A stretch of DNA of 64,000 bases from Vibrio sinus (GCF_023634645.1 NZ_JAMKMR010000013.1:1-64000), one strand, 5' to 3'. Counted from the stretch's first letter, positions 1 through 9,667 are shown. Made by a program: numbers and translations. The notes: generated from the letters alone by a model not told the origin.

Positions 1-457
1 TTAAATAATCCAACACCACTTGGTGGTGATCTTTAGTTTTGAACTTATTGAACACATGCTCAATCGTGCCTTGTTCATTAATTAGGAAGCTGATCCGGTG
101 CAGGCCATCGTATATCTTGCCCATAAACTTCTTCTCGCCCCACACGCCGTATTGTTCAGCCACGGTATGATCTTCATCCGATAGCAGGGTAAAGTTTAGG
201 TTATCTCTCTCAATAAACTTGCCAAGACGCTTCACTGGGTCGATGCTGACACCTAGTACAGCTACATTAAGTGCATCTAGTTCAGCCTTAATATCCCTTA
301 AGCCTTGAGCTTGAACAGTGCAACCCGGCGTCATTGCTTTGGGATAAAAGTAAAGCAGTACTTTTTGCCCCTTAAAGTCTGACAAGGTAACAGGCTGATC
401 GTGTTCATTTTGCAGAGAAAACTCTGGGGCAGCAGCGCCTGCGGTGAGTGTGTTCAT
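1..457 (-). CDS. bcp: Thioredoxin-dependent thiol peroxidase Bcp/PrxQ (C-terminus cut by window edge)
   Basis: Peroxiredoxin of the BCP/PrxQ class, a cytoplasmic enzyme that reduces hydroperoxides. Translating the minus strand from the ATG at 457 gives MNTLTAGAAAPEFSLQNEHD, then the active-site segment PKAMTPGCTVQAQGLRD, with the peroxidatic Cys at residue 46. Escherichia coli Bcp has a resolving Cys five residues later; here that position is Gln51, so this copy should work as a one-Cys-type enzyme or use another thiol. About 152 codons are inside the window and no stop is reached, so only the last few residues are missing. It lies 13 bp downstream of gcvR on the same strand, the gcvR-bcp order also known in enterobacteria. 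Confidence 0.95.
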   Translation of the reverse strand, partial: MNTLTAGAAAPEFSLQNEHDQPVTLSDFKGQKVLLYFYPKAMTPGCTVQAQGLRDIKAELDALNVAVLGVSIDPVKRLGKFIERDNLNFTLLSDEDHTVAEQYGVWGEKKFMGKIYDGLHRISFLINEQGTIEHVFNKFKTKDHHQVVLDYL

Positions 458-470
458 TGATTGAATCCTT

Positions 471-1019
471 CTATGGGGTGTGTTTGGTAAAATTGATTGT
501 GCCGTTGACCGACAGCGTTGCGCATTTATCTTCGAACGCGCTCTTTAATTGTTGTAGGTCAATTTCCTCACCCAGTTTTGCTTCGATGGATAGAAAGCAT
601 TGGTCTTGGTCTTTTTTAATTGCTGACTTATCTATTGTTTGCGCACTTAAAGCGGAAAGCCCAATGTTCTTATCGGCAAAGAATTGTGTGAATTGTTCAG
701 TAAGTCCTACTTTATCATCCGCTTCTATATGTGCATCCATGACATATGGGGTCGTTTGAGTCGGATGTGGGGTGGTGCGTTTGGTCATGGTGATGATGTC
801 ATTATCTTGTCCATATAAAGGCAGCATGGCTTCAATGCGTGTAATTGCATTCACTGTTCCTGACACAAGCATAATGAGTGTGCACTCTCCACCGAAAATG
901 GCGATTCGGCTGTCGACAATATTGCCTTCTGCGTTAGCGACCAAACTAACGATCTCATTGCACATTCCTGGGCGATCGGTTCCAATCGCGGTAATCACTA
1001 AATGTTGACTCATAGTCAT
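471..1019 (-). CDS. gcvR: Glycine cleavage system transcriptional repressor GcvR
   Basis: A 182-residue protein made of two ACT domains. The N-terminal ACT is recognisable from HLVITAIGTDRPGMCNEIVSL and the second from about residue 92 (YVMDAHIEADDKVGLTEQF). GcvR in E. coli binds GcvA and blocks activation of gcvTHP, with glycine as effector; it does not bind DNA itself. Length agrees with the family (about 190). A second in-frame ATG two codons later could be the real start, since the SD-like GAG is close to both. It is followed by bcp and divergent from dapA, the conserved gammaproteobacterial arrangement. Confidence 0.93.
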   Translation of the reverse strand: MTMSQHLVITAIGTDRPGMCNEIVSLVANAEGNIVDSRIAIFGGECTLIMLVSGTVNAITRIEAMLPLYGQDNDIITMTKRTTPHPTQTTPYVMDAHIEADDKVGLTEQFTQFFADKNIGLSALSAQTIDKSAIKKDQDQCFLSIEAKLGEEIDLQQLKSAFEDKCATLSVNGTINFTKHTP

Positions 1020-1301
1020 CTCTGAGAGCTTCTCCGGTGGGCCGTTAGCTTAGCATAGCTTGATAAGAAGAAAATACGCATAACGCATATGTTAGAAGCA
1101 GAGCTGATGAGCCATCAGCATGACCACTATGACTTCTTATTGACATCTTGTTCATCGACTTGTCATATAACGTTAGATCTGGCATAGGTATGCTGGCCGA
1201 ATGACCGTATTCAGCCCCCCACATTATCTATATTAATTTCTTGTGTTTAACAATCGGCATACAGTACCATTCGAACAAGGTATTCAATTTTGGAGAGAGA
1301 C

Positions 1302-2180
1302 ATGTTTTCAGGAAGTATAGTGGCGTTAATGACACCTTTTAATCATGATGGTGAGGTGGATTTCATTAGCCTGAAGAAGCTAGTAGATTTCCACGTTGAC
1401 GCAGGAACAACCGGCATTGTTGCTGTGGGCACCACTGGCGAATCTGCGACGCTAACTGTTGAAGAGCATGTTAAAGTCGTTAATAAAACGGTGGAATTCG
1501 CTGCTGGCCGTGTCCCGGTGATTGCTGGAACGGGCGCGAATGCTACTCACGAATCTGTTACTTTCAGTCGTTTGTTAAAGGACTCAGGTGTAGCAGGTTG
1601 TTTAAGTGTTACTCCTTACTACAATAAACCTACTCAAGAAGGGCTTTACCAACACTATAAAGCCATTGCTGAAGTTAGTGATGTTCCTCAGATTCTCTAT
1701 AACGTCCCTGGAAGAACTGCAGTCGATCTGTTACCAGAAACTGTCGCTCGTCTATCTGAAATCGACAATATCGTTGCCTTAAAGGACGCAACCGGTGATT
1801 TAAGCCGAATTCAAATTCACCGTGAACTTTGTGGTGAAGATTTTATCTTACTGAGTGGTGATGATTCGACAGGCTTAGAGTTTGTTAAACGTGGTGGCCA
1901 AGGCGTTATCTCGGTGACCAATAATATTGCAGCCGCTGATATGGCTAAGATGATGCAGCTTGCTCTCGATGGAAACTACGAAGATGCTGAAATCATCAAT
2001 CAACGTTTGATGACACTACACAAAAACTTGTTTATTGAATCCAGCCCAATTCCTGTAAAATGGGCAGCCCATCAAATGGGATTGATCGCTGAAGGGAATT
2101 TACGTTTGCCTTTGACGGAATTGTCGGAGCAATACAGACCTATCGTTGCGAAAGCTTTAACAGAAGCTGGCATTAATTAA
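1302..2180 (+). CDS. dapA: 4-hydroxy-tetrahydrodipicolinate synthase
   Basis: Condenses pyruvate and aspartate semialdehyde in the first committed step of lysine/diaminopimelate synthesis. I start it at the ATG at 1302 ([13 protein letters not shown]) because a strong GGAGAGAG ribosome site sits at 1292-1299; an upstream in-frame TTG at 1290 would put that site inside the gene. The 292-residue product shows GTTGE, the YNVPGRT motif containing the catalytic Tyr, and the Schiff-base lysine in [10 protein letters not shown]. It precedes bamC in the same orientation with a 47-bp gap, as in E. coli, so co-transcription is likely. It works with dapE further along the window. Confidence 0.97.
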   Translation: MFSGSIVALMTPFNHDGEVDFISLKKLVDFHVDAGTTGIVAVGTTGESATLTVEEHVKVVNKTVEFAAGRVPVIAGTGANATHESVTFSRLLKDSGVAGCLSVTPYYNKPTQEGLYQHYKAIAEVSDVPQILYNVPGRTAVDLLPETVARLSEIDNIVALKDATGDLSRIQIHRELCGEDFILLSGDDSTGLEFVKRGGQGVISVTNNIAAADMAKMMQLALDGNYEDAEIINQRLMTLHKNLFIESSPIPVKWAAHQMGLIAEGNLRLPLTELSEQYRPIVAKALTEAGIN

Positions 2181-2190
2181 TCGATACAAT

Positions 2191-2212
2191 AGCCGATGGG
2201 CGATCGTCGGCT
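2191..2212 (+). terminator. Weak hairpin between dapA and bamC
   Basis: Arms AGCCGA (2191-2196) and TCGGCT (2207-2212) flank a 10-nt loop and are followed by CTTCT, not a true T-run. It may be a partial terminator that lowers bamC expression relative to dapA, or nothing. Confidence 0.3.
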
Positions 2213-2227
2213 CTTCTAGGAGTTTCA

Positions 2228-3265
2228 ATGAAGTTTACTCATCAGCTAGTCATCAGTTCGCTAGCTGTTTTAATATTAAGTGGCTGTTCTGACAGTGCGG
2301 CTCAACGTCGTGAAGCAAGAGGCGATTTTGACTACCTGTCTACCGCGCCGATGCAAACATGGAAAGATCCCACTAACGCTCAACCACAGTTTTATACGAA
2401 GTATCAGATTCCGAAAGGGGATTATCAAGGGGCGATTGGCAAGCAAGTCGATATACGGCCTCCTCAAGAAGTTTTTGACCTTATTCCTGGTACTCAAGTA
2501 GCGCAGCGAAACGGTGACGCTATCGTTTGGTTCTACAGCCCTGACGAGGTGCCTAAGGTCTGGCAGACCGCTAAAAATGTCCTAGCGGAGCGCAAAGTGG
2601 CGACACCTGTTAGCACTGACAAAGACATTAAAACAGATTGGGTAACTTGGAACTCTAAAGACGAAGATACATCAATCGGTGCCAAATACGATATCACTAT
2701 GCTCTCAACCGAGGAGCGATCTGGTATTCAGGTATCTTTAACCGATTGGCGCGAAGGTGGCAAAGAGTCCAAACCGACTGAGCTAGAAAAATCTCGGTAC
2801 TCAGCGGTGATGATGAATTTGATTACCAATCAATATGATGCTGATAAACGTGAAGAAGAAAACAAACGTGCACAGGCATTGGTGAAGCAAATTCCAATCA
2901 CAATGGGGACTGACCGTAGCGGTCTGCCTGTGATTATTGCGCGAATTCAGTACAACCTAGTTTGGTCTCGCCTACCAAGTATGCTGAAAACAATGGGCTT
3001 CACGGTGACGGACAAGAACCAATCGCAAGGTTCGATAAAAGCAGACTATAAAGCGAATGGCAGCGATTATTGGACTCGGGTCGGTGAAAAACCGATTAAA
3101 CTGAAGAGTGGCAGCTATACCTTCTTGTTTGGTGATTTGGTTAACCGGACGTCAGTCAACCTAACCAACTCAGCAGGTAAACCTGTTGACGAAGCCGTAC
3201 TAAAAGGATTGGTGCCTATGTTCAAAGATGCAGCCAAACATACTAAGACCGACCCAACCCCATAA
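2228..3265 (+). CDS. bamC: Outer-membrane assembly lipoprotein BamC
   Basis: Lipoprotein of the BAM complex that inserts beta-barrel proteins in the outer membrane. The 345-residue product begins with a lipoprotein signal whose lipobox is LSGC (Cys20), followed by the long unstructured N-terminal segment typical of BamC (FDYLSTAPMQTWKDP), which in E. coli contacts BamD. Two helix-grip domains follow, the second starting near residue 220. Upstream GGAG at 2218-2221 fits the ATG at 2228. The dapA-bamC order is conserved in gammaproteobacteria. A strong hairpin ends the unit. Confidence 0.95.
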   Translation: MKFTHQLVISSLAVLILSGCSDSAAQRREARGDFDYLSTAPMQTWKDPTNAQPQFYTKYQIPKGDYQGAIGKQVDIRPPQEVFDLIPGTQVAQRNGDAIVWFYSPDEVPKVWQTAKNVLAERKVATPVSTDKDIKTDWVTWNSKDEDTSIGAKYDITMLSTEERSGIQVSLTDWREGGKESKPTELEKSRYSAVMMNLITNQYDADKREEENKRAQALVKQIPITMGTDRSGLPVIIARIQYNLVWSRLPSMLKTMGFTVTDKNQSQGSIKADYKANGSDYWTRVGEKPIKLKSGSYTFLFGDLVNRTSVNLTNSAGKPVDEAVLKGLVPMFKDAAKHTKTDPTP

Positions 3266-3284
3266 ATAGCTAACCTAGCTCAGC

Positions 3285-3318
3285 AACAAAGGCAGAGTTT
3301 ACTCTGCCTTTGTTTTAT
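3285..3318 (+). terminator. Bidirectional intrinsic terminator after bamC
   Basis: Perfect 14-bp arms AACAAAGGCAGAGT (3285-3298) and ACTCTGCCTTTGTT (3301-3314), followed by a short T-rich tail at 3311-3318. On the minus strand the same hairpin contains the last codons and stop of the small membrane protein gene, so one element can stop transcription from both sides. Confidence 0.85.
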
Positions 3319-3529
3319 CTGATTTTTCTTCCTTGTTTTGTTGAATCTGGTCTGCGTTTGACTGCTGCTCGCTGAGCTCATTGAGTTTATCCAGGTCGGA
3401 TTTTCGTTTATCTAGATAATCGAGCTTCACTTTGGCTGAGTATTTTAAGGCTGCTATGTTACCTGCGATGATGCTAATAACAACAAACGCGATAACCCAA
3501 GGATTAAATAACCAATCTATGATATTCAT
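3299..3529 (-). CDS. Small single-pass membrane protein (DUF2897-like)
   Basis: A 76-residue protein: one hydrophobic segment at about residues 8-26 (PWVIAFVVISIIAGNIAAL), then a charged helical tail rich in Lys, Asp, Glu and Gln. Size, layout and position beside dapE match what I recall of DUF2897, a gammaproteobacterial family of unknown function; the assignment is from memory. Its ATG overlaps the stop of the upstream M15 peptidase gene by 4 bp, so the two are translationally coupled. The last codons lie within the shared terminator hairpin with bamC. Confidence 0.75.
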   Translation of the reverse strand: MNIIDWLFNPWVIAFVVISIIAGNIAALKYSAKVKLDYLDKRKSDLDKLNELSEQQSNADQIQQNKEEKSDKTKAE

Positions 3530-4212
3530 TGACGTCCCGTCGGATTGATATTGATTATATATTGATTGTAGATTTCATCGAGCATGGTTGTAATGCTTTG
3601 ATGGCCTAAAATCTCACTCTTTAGTAATTGATCTTTGAGCACTTGAAGCGTGAGCTGTGCTAGACATTGCTTTGATGTTTTTAGGTGACTGATATGCCAA
3701 GGTTCAAATGCTACGCCTCCACGGAAGGTATCGTAGGGAAAGAAGAAACCATAGCGCTCAACATTCGCTTTCAGCCATGTAGAGAATTTTGCCTGATGAC
3801 CAGATTCGTATTCCCAAGGCTCTAGCAGCAACTCAGTATTACCTGTGATGGATGAGCCATCATAGACATCAAAATCCGTGCCCCAATGATGGCGGCTTGC
3901 ACCAGGCAAAGCCGACCAATTTAAAATCGCTCTGATTTTTTCTGCTTCACTGAGGACATCCGTATCGAGTCGATTATTTTCTCTATCTCGGATCGCTAAC
4001 TCTCCAGACATCTTACGTTGCCAAATTACGTTTTGCTGCTCGAAGCTGCGAAAGCCACTGGCAATGAAAAACTGAAAGCCAGCCTTTTCCGCAGCTAGCT
4101 GAAGCTTGATCAGATCTTGTTTCACGTCAGGGTTGAGCAAGAAGTGTTTATTGCCAACTTGTAGCGACGTTAAATGTGATGAATCAATGCCTGTTAGCTG
4201 CGTAGGGGTCAT
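3526..4212 (-). CDS. M15-family D-alanyl-D-alanine carboxypeptidase (VanY-like)
   Basis: A 228-residue zinc peptidase of the VanY/M15B type, which trims the terminal D-Ala from peptidoglycan stem peptides or related substrates. Zinc and catalytic motifs are visible: SRHHWGTDFD (the SxHxxGxxxD pattern, residues about 105-115) and FEPWHIS (the ExxHxx pattern, about 167-173). FIASGFRSFEQQNVIW is the family's substrate-cleft segment. No signal peptide is seen, so the location is unclear; cytoplasmic cell-wall recycling is possible. It sits 2 bp downstream of dapE and overlaps the DUF2897-like gene, so it belongs to a dapE operon. Confidence 0.88.
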   Translation of the reverse strand: MTPTQLTGIDSSHLTSLQVGNKHFLLNPDVKQDLIKLQLAAEKAGFQFFIASGFRSFEQQNVIWQRKMSGELAIRDRENNRLDTDVLSEAEKIRAILNWSALPGASRHHWGTDFDVYDGSSITGNTELLLEPWEYESGHQAKFSTWLKANVERYGFFFPYDTFRGGVAFEPWHISHLKTSKQCLAQLTLQVLKDQLLKSEILGHQSITTMLDEIYNQYIININPTGRQ

Positions 4213-4214
4213 GG

Positions 4215-5348
4215 TTATCCTAGTAAGTTTTCCAGCGTTTTTTCATACATGTCGGTCAGCTTTTCTAAATCAGGAATGCTGACACATTCGTTGATTTTAT
4301 GAATCGTCGCATTGACGGGACCTAGCTCGACGACTTGAGCGCCCATCTTTGCAATAAAGCGTCCATCCGACGTGCCTCCAGTTGTCAAAAGCTCAGGTGA
4401 TTTGTGGTTGACTTCATCCACCGCTTTCACGACTGCCTCTAATAGGTTGCCTGAATCGGTGAGAAAAGGTTGACCACTTAATGACCAGTCTATCTCATAC
4501 TCTAGCCCATGTGCATCGAGTATGGACTGAACTTTGTTCTGGATTTGTTCGCTGGTAATTTCAGTACTAAATCTAAAGTTAAATTGGACGTTGAACTCTC
4601 CAGGTATAACGTTAGCCGCGCCAGTGCCAGAATGTAAATTAGGGATTTGGAAACTGGTCGGAGGGAAGAACTCATTTCCGTTGTCCCACACGGTTTCCAC
4701 CAACTCAGTCAATGCAGGCATGGCTTTATGCACAGGGTTATTCGCTAAATGAGGGTAAGCAACGTGGCCTTGTGTGCCTTTTACTTTCAAATCGCCAGTA
4801 ATCGAGCCGCGTCTGCCATTTTTGATCACATCACCAATGTGATGAGTGCTAGATGGTTCACCAACAATGCACATGTCGATCAGCTCATTTCTCGCGGTTA
4901 GCGTATCAACCACACGTGTGGTTCCGTTGATAAACGGTCCTTCTTCATCAGAAGTGATTAAAAACGCAATAGAGCCTTGGTGATTCGGGTTGTTTTTAAT
5001 AAAGCGCTCTACTGCAACTACCATACAGGCTAGGGAGCCTTTCATGTCGGCAGCACCACGCCCATGCAGGTAGTCATCGATGACTGTGGCTTCAAATGGC
5101 GGAGTATGCCATTGAGCAAGATCTCCAGGAGGCACGACATCAGTATGTCCAGCAAAGGCAAAAAGCGGTGCTGCATTGCCACGTCTTGCCCAAAAATTGG
5201 TTGTGTCATCAAACACCATAACTTCAATTTCAAAGCCGAGCTTTTTTAGACGCTCGATCATGACATCTTGACATCCTGCATCTTCAGGGGTGACAGACTG
5301 TCGGCTGATTAAGTCTTTGGCAAGGGATAAAGTAGGACTATCGGTCAT
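4215..5348 (-). CDS. dapE: Succinyl-diaminopimelate desuccinylase
   Basis: Hydrolyses N-succinyl-LL-diaminopimelate to LL-diaminopimelate in lysine and peptidoglycan precursor synthesis. The 377-residue product matches the family length and shows the M20 di-zinc motifs: [29 protein letters not shown] and, near the C-terminus, the zinc-ligand His in ATIHKINE. The short yffB-like gene lies 10 bp upstream and the M15 peptidase 2 bp downstream on the same strand, so yffB-dapE-M15-DUF2897 reads as one operon, as the yffB-dapE pair does in E. coli. Confidence 0.97.
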   Translation of the reverse strand: MTDSPTLSLAKDLISRQSVTPEDAGCQDVMIERLKKLGFEIEVMVFDDTTNFWARRGNAAPLFAFAGHTDVVPPGDLAQWHTPPFEATVIDDYLHGRGAADMKGSLACMVVAVERFIKNNPNHQGSIAFLITSDEEGPFINGTTRVVDTLTARNELIDMCIVGEPSSTHHIGDVIKNGRRGSITGDLKVKGTQGHVAYPHLANNPVHKAMPALTELVETVWDNGNEFFPPTSFQIPNLHSGTGAANVIPGEFNVQFNFRFSTEITSEQIQNKVQSILDAHGLEYEIDWSLSGQPFLTDSGNLLEAVVKAVDEVNHKSPELLTTGGTSDGRFIAKMGAQVVELGPVNATIHKINECVSIPDLEKLTDMYEKTLENLLG

Positions 5349-5358
5349 TGTGTATACC

Positions 5359-5706
5359 TTATGAAAAGATGTTTGAATATTGCTCTGGCTTAAAGCCTAT
5401 ATGTAATTGATTATCGACCATTAAAATTGGGCGCTTAATCATGGCTGGCATTTCAACCATCAGTTCAATAGCACTTTTCTCGTCCAAAGTACTTTTTTGC
5501 TCGTCGGTCAGCTGTCTATACGTTGTTCCTCGTTTATTAAGGACGGTTTCCCAACCTAATTCTGAGCAAAACTGACTCACGAGTGCTTTATCGATGCCTT
5601 GTTTCCGATAGTCGTGGAATTGAAATGTAATATCTTGAGCGTCGAGCCATTTCTTTGCTTTTTTTATCGTATCGCAGTTTGGGATACCGAACATGGTGGT
5701 GTTCAT
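5359..5706 (-). CDS. yffB: ArsC/Spx-family thioredoxin-fold protein, YffB-like
   Basis: A 115-residue protein with the ArsC-type N-terminus [16 protein letters not shown]. The single Cys at residue 11 is in the CxxT context of YffB, not the CxxS of a classical arsenate reductase. RGTTYRQL and MIKRPILM are typical of the ArsC/YffB fold. YffB proteins bind glutathione and are thought to be thiol reductases of unknown substrate. The gene leads the dapE operon. It is distinct from the arsC gene near 39.6 kb. Confidence 0.88.
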   Translation of the reverse strand: MNTTMFGIPNCDTIKKAKKWLDAQDITFQFHDYRKQGIDKALVSQFCSELGWETVLNKRGTTYRQLTDEQKSTLDEKSAIELMVEMPAMIKRPILMVDNQLHIGFKPEQYSNIFS

Positions 5707-5926
5707 TTACTTCCTTTATCTAAACGGGTGGGGCTGTGTTTCAAATCCTATCAGGAAGTGTAAACATACTCAAAAACTCGTCGATTTTTCTCGGAGCCTA
5801 AATCTGATACAGAGTGAGGGCAACTTGATCCGCCTCAATGCTTTCACGATGAAATTAGAAATAATATCGATAGATCCAAGCTACTCAGTTTTACATTTGC
5901 ACGTTAGTTTTTGTGAGGAAAAATCA

Positions 5927-6214
5927 ATGGACTTGAGTCCTGTATTTGCCAGGCGGCTTTACATAGCATTATTAGTTGAAAGCCTAGAAAGGCCCAACGT
6001 TCCCAAACTCATTGCGACGACGGGGTGGCCAAGGCGGACCATTCAAGATGTCTTAAAAGCGCTACCTGGCCTCGGTATTGAACTGATGTTCGTGCAAGAT
6101 GGCAGACGTCATAACGATGGCTATTATCAGCTCTCAGATTGGGGACCGTTTGACAGTCAGTGGGTACTCGATCGTCACAAAGATATTGTTAATAGTGTCA
6201 GTCACTACAGTTAG
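5927..6214 (+). CDS. Small winged helix-turn-helix protein
   Basis: A 95-residue protein starting MDLSPVFARRLYIALLVESL. The segment PKLIATTGWPRRTIQDVLKALPGLGIELMFV reads as a recognition-helix plus wing, a DNA-binding winged helix. The reading frame stays open upstream to 5693, but I choose 5927 because AGGA at 5916-5919 is well spaced and the upstream part is low complexity and non-conserved-looking. It is divergent from yffB, leaving about 220 bp for promoters. Related short winged-helix proteins are common in Vibrio; the target is not known to me. Confidence 0.8.
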   Translation: MDLSPVFARRLYIALLVESLERPNVPKLIATTGWPRRTIQDVLKALPGLGIELMFVQDGRRHNDGYYQLSDWGPFDSQWVLDRHKDIVNSVSHYS

Positions 6215-6230
6215 TTGGATAGGCTGATAG

Positions 6231-6578
6231 TTATCGGTTGATAATAAAATAACCAATAAATAACCCCCAACTTAGTACCAGTAAAACCCAAGGCAATATT
6301 GTTGGGGATTGAGTAGGCGCTTGGTTGGCATCAGTATTAATGCTTTCGACGGGCGTTTCTTTGATTCCAGCTTCTTTTTCACGCTGAACCTTTTTCTTCG
6401 CTTTATCTGCCTTACGGTTTCTTTCTTTTTGCTGTTTTTTGTAGATGGCGATGCCTTTCTCAATGCCTTGGGCGACCAAGCGAGTTTGCTCTTTGGTTTG
6501 GCCCGGTTTTTGAGTCGCTTTCGCGATTTTCATTGCTTCTTTTTGGGTTTCTTCTGATGGGGTAATTTTATTTTTCAT
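6231..6578 (-). CDS. DUF2956 family protein
   Basis: A 115-residue protein: an N-terminal helical, highly charged part (TQKEAMKIAKATQKPGQTKEQTRLVAQGIEKGIA), a Lys/Glu-rich stretch around residues 45-75, and a C-terminal membrane anchor at about 95-113 (LPWVLLVLSWGLFIGYFII). This layout matches DUF2956, a family of unknown function in Vibrio and Shewanella. It converges on the winged-helix gene with a 16-bp gap. Confidence 0.85.
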   Translation of the reverse strand: MKNKITPSEETQKEAMKIAKATQKPGQTKEQTRLVAQGIEKGIAIYKKQQKERNRKADKAKKKVQREKEAGIKETPVESINTDANQAPTQSPTILPWVLLVLSWGLFIGYFIINR

Positions 6579-6829
6579 TGCTGTGGCAAAGTGACAAGTT
6601 TGCCGCTTAGGGTAACATGAAGCGCTAATGAAATTATCAACTATCTCTATCAGTTTTCTCCTTATTTGCTAATACCTTGCTTTAGACTTGGATTTATCGG
6701 CAGATATCAAGCTCGATTTTTCTACCACATTAGCTATCGTTTTATATGAGATGTCTTATTTATAAAGCTTGATGGCTATTGATATGGACTGCTCGCGTTA
6801 GGGGGATAACCACTGCTGCGAAACAGCCC

Positions 6830-8155
6830 ATGTTAGAAAGCAAGGACGCATTGCTATCAAGTGTGATGATAAAACTGAAAGATGAAAAAAAATTAGTGAA
6901 AAAGTTCCAACACTTTTCTTTCGGTGCTCAATTTATGGTTATAGCCTACTTGGTTGCACTGCTAGTGATATCTTACAATATCAATGCCTTACAGGATGAA
7001 GTGAAAGAAGCGTTGGCGGACACTCAGCATACACAAAAGCTGGCAAATGATCTTCTACAGTCTTCAGAAGACCTCACCCGCATGTCTCGAACTTATGTAT
7101 CGACAGGCGACCCAATCTACAAACATGCTTTTTTGAAAGTTCTGCAAATACGAAACGGACTAACGCCTCGTCCAAGCAATTACTCTCCCGTATATTGGCA
7201 CTTAAATCTAGAAAATGGCGCTCACTTAGAAGGCGCTAAATCCCTGCCCATGGCCTCGTTGAGAGCTTTGATGTTAGATGCGAATTTTACGGCCAGAGAA
7301 ATCTCATTACTTGATGAATCCCAGCATGCTTCAGATAAACTGGCCGAGATCGAACAAAAAGCATTTGCTCTTATTGCTGCCTCGGTAAACTTGCAAGACT
7401 TTGATGCATCCTCCCCCAATGCCAAACAAGCGTTAGCACTGCTCTACGACAAAGATTACGTCCAAGCCAAAAAAAATATTATGGTGCCTATTAGCCAAGT
7501 GATAGCCAGCGTGGAGAATCGTACGTCAAAGAAAATTGCGACAATCCAGTCAAATATTGACTTTCATATCAGACTGCTTTGGATATCAATACTGGCTGGA
7601 GCCGCAGGTTTCATGGCGGTATTTTTATATACTTACAACCGATTTGTCACTCCGTTGTCCCAACTCAGTGATTATGATGCGTTAACGGGTGTGTTTAATC
7701 GAAGAGGCTTCATGCTGATGGCTAAGCACGAGCTTCAACGCAGCCAGAAAGATGACTTAGCTCTATGCTTATTGATGATAGATATTGATCATTTTAAGAT
7801 GGTTAACGATAACTATGGTCATATGGTTGGTGACCAAGTTCTGAAAAGCATCACCAAAAAGCTTCACATGAATTTGAGAGCGAGTGATTCACTAGGACGT
7901 TGGGGAGGGGAAGAGTTCATCGTTATCCTGCCCAATCAGGAATCCAGTCGGGCTTTGGTTATCGCCGAGAGGCTAAGGGAGTCGATAGAACAAAGCGAGC
8001 TACGCATTAACAAGAACACGACCGTTAAAGTCACCATCTCTATTGGACTTAGTTGCTTTAATAAGCACATAGCTAACTTGGAAGCTTTGATCTCGTCAGC
8101 CGATGAGCGGTTGTACAAAGCCAAACAAGGTGGGCGAAATCAGGTATGTCGGTGA
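6830..8155 (+). CDS. Membrane-anchored diguanylate cyclase (GGDEF)
   Basis: Makes cyclic di-GMP from two GTP. From the ATG at 6830 the protein has about 441 residues: a first membrane segment (FMVIAYLVALLVISYNI), an extracytoplasmic helical sensor region of about 210 residues, a second segment (IRLLWISILAGAAGFMAVFLY), and a GGDEF domain starting at LSDYDALTGVFNRRGFM. The active site is intact as GGEEF, and RASD five residues before it fits the inhibitory I-site RxxD, so product inhibition is expected. The start is uncertain: a TTG at 6779 and an ATG at 6866 are also in frame, none with a good ribosome site. No operon partner. Confidence 0.9.
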   Translation: MLESKDALLSSVMIKLKDEKKLVKKFQHFSFGAQFMVIAYLVALLVISYNINALQDEVKEALADTQHTQKLANDLLQSSEDLTRMSRTYVSTGDPIYKHAFLKVLQIRNGLTPRPSNYSPVYWHLNLENGAHLEGAKSLPMASLRALMLDANFTAREISLLDESQHASDKLAEIEQKAFALIAASVNLQDFDASSPNAKQALALLYDKDYVQAKKNIMVPISQVIASVENRTSKKIATIQSNIDFHIRLLWISILAGAAGFMAVFLYTYNRFVTPLSQLSDYDALTGVFNRRGFMLMAKHELQRSQKDDLALCLLMIDIDHFKMVNDNYGHMVGDQVLKSITKKLHMNLRASDSLGRWGGEEFIVILPNQESSRALVIAERLRESIEQSELRINKNTTVKVTISIGLSCFNKHIANLEALISSADERLYKAKQGGRNQVCR

Positions 8156-8358
8156 ACTGAAGATACATCAGTACATTTATTTTGTTGCAATTTGTGTAAT
8201 CGGAACGGTGTGCGCTTGATGCGTCCCTTGTTTTATCAATAAATGAAAGGCTCTTACTTAAATCTGACCAAAAACCTCCATGAGCTTTTAGATTGTAGGC
8301 CTGTACATGCCGTTTATATAAGGCTAAGTGTTGCCTTGATTATCCTAAGAGTAATTCT

Positions 8359-9654
8359 ATGAAAACAAATACTTTACTGACGTTGTCAGCCCTATCTGTG
8401 TTGTCCCTTTCTGGGTGTAGCCAGTTCCAAGCTTCCACAAATAAAACAGAGCCAAAGGTGAAAGTGAGCGTTGAAAGTGCATATCTAGCGCCTAAAGGAA
8501 CCACGTTTGAAGGCCCGAACCTAGCTGATAATGGTAGAGAGATGGTGATTAGGGGTACGAGCTCTGGTGAACCAGCGATTTTCTTTAGTGCTCTGAAAGG
8601 GGATTTTTGGAATCATCCAGCACCTGTGATTACCACATCCAGTACAATCGAAGGCTCTGATGTTCAGTTCGTTAACTTTTCAAAGCAGATCACCTCTAAT
8701 CCGTCGGTTAACTTCAATGGTCCTATGGTCTCCGGTGATCATATTGTGTTCTCTGCTGAACTGAACAACCATCAAAACGGAATATTTATATCCACGCTTG
8801 AAAACGGGAAGTGGGTGACGAAATCCATCCTACAGACCAATCAAGCAGTTGCTGGCAAAAAAGTGGTATCACTGAATGCACCATATATTAGTGATGGGGA
8901 TGTGTACTTTATTGCCAAAATGAATGACGGAAAAAGCGATAGTGTGAACGTAGTGCGCTATATCATTAATACTGGCGATATGGATACATTACAGACTTCG
9001 CAAACTGAAGGTATTGGCGATTTTTGGGATCTGTCTTTAAACAAAGACAGATTCTCTGTTAGAGCCTTTAACGAGTCGACAAAACAACAAAATATTTATG
9101 TCTATGACCACAAAAATAGCTTTAAACCAGTTTATGGTAAGTTGAGCTACCCAAAAGGAACGGATGCTTTCACATTAGGTGGCCCTAGCTACTATAACTA
9201 CGATGGTCATCAAGACTATGTGGCTAATATGGTTGTATTTAGCAAAAATAAACAACTCAAGGATATGGCCATTTTTTCCAATGTTTTGCCTAAGCTTTCA
9301 TGGGTGGAAACGGGAGACAGTATCGTTGATGAAAGTAGTAAAATAGAGGCGGTTGGAAACCCCACTCTTTCCGTAAGTCAGCACTACGCTTCGATCGCAT
9401 TTCAAGCAACCACGAGCCAATCACCAAAAGTGTCAGGTGTATACTTCTCTTCAGTAAACAGAGACAAGGCCACTAATGCAGGTACTGAGACAATACTGCC
9501 CGTTGTTGAGCCCCATACTCAAATTGCTCAACTAGGTAAAGTTGAACAAGTGATGCTAGGTTCAGTAAGTCTTCGTCACAATACTATTGCTACAGCGGTG
9601 AAGCTTGATTCTGGAGAATATGGGATTGTGGTTTCAGAGGTGACGAGAAGCTGA
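8359..9654 (+). CDS. Lipoprotein of unknown function, possible beta-propeller
   Basis: A 431-residue protein with a lipoprotein signal (MKTNTLLTLSALSVLSLSGC, lipobox LSGC, Cys20). Ser at the +2 position would favour the outer membrane. The remainder is beta-rich with recurring units such as GDHIVFSAEL, GDVYFIAKM and DKDRFSV-like strands spaced by roughly 45 residues, which suggests a TolB-like propeller; this is an inference from strand pattern, not a family match. No catalytic motif seen. It stands alone, preceded by 200 bp without recognisable features and followed by a strong hairpin. Confidence 0.8.
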   Translation: MKTNTLLTLSALSVLSLSGCSQFQASTNKTEPKVKVSVESAYLAPKGTTFEGPNLADNGREMVIRGTSSGEPAIFFSALKGDFWNHPAPVITTSSTIEGSDVQFVNFSKQITSNPSVNFNGPMVSGDHIVFSAELNNHQNGIFISTLENGKWVTKSILQTNQAVAGKKVVSLNAPYISDGDVYFIAKMNDGKSDSVNVVRYIINTGDMDTLQTSQTEGIGDFWDLSLNKDRFSVRAFNESTKQQNIYVYDHKNSFKPVYGKLSYPKGTDAFTLGGPSYYNYDGHQDYVANMVVFSKNKQLKDMAIFSNVLPKLSWVETGDSIVDESSKIEAVGNPTLSVSQHYASIAFQATTSQSPKVSGVYFSSVNRDKATNAGTETILPVVEPHTQIAQLGKVEQVMLGSVSLRHNTIATAVKLDSGEYGIVVSEVTRS

Positions 9655-9667
9655 GTATAGGTATGTA

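Noticed and set aside
1140..1171. TTGACA plus TATAAC upstream of dapA as a promoter
   Set aside because: Spacing of 20 bp is too long and the 17-bp alternative has a poor -10.
5693..5926. Upstream extension of the winged-helix gene by 78 codons
   Set aside because: The extension has no conserved look, and a well-spaced AGGA sits before the internal ATG at 5927.
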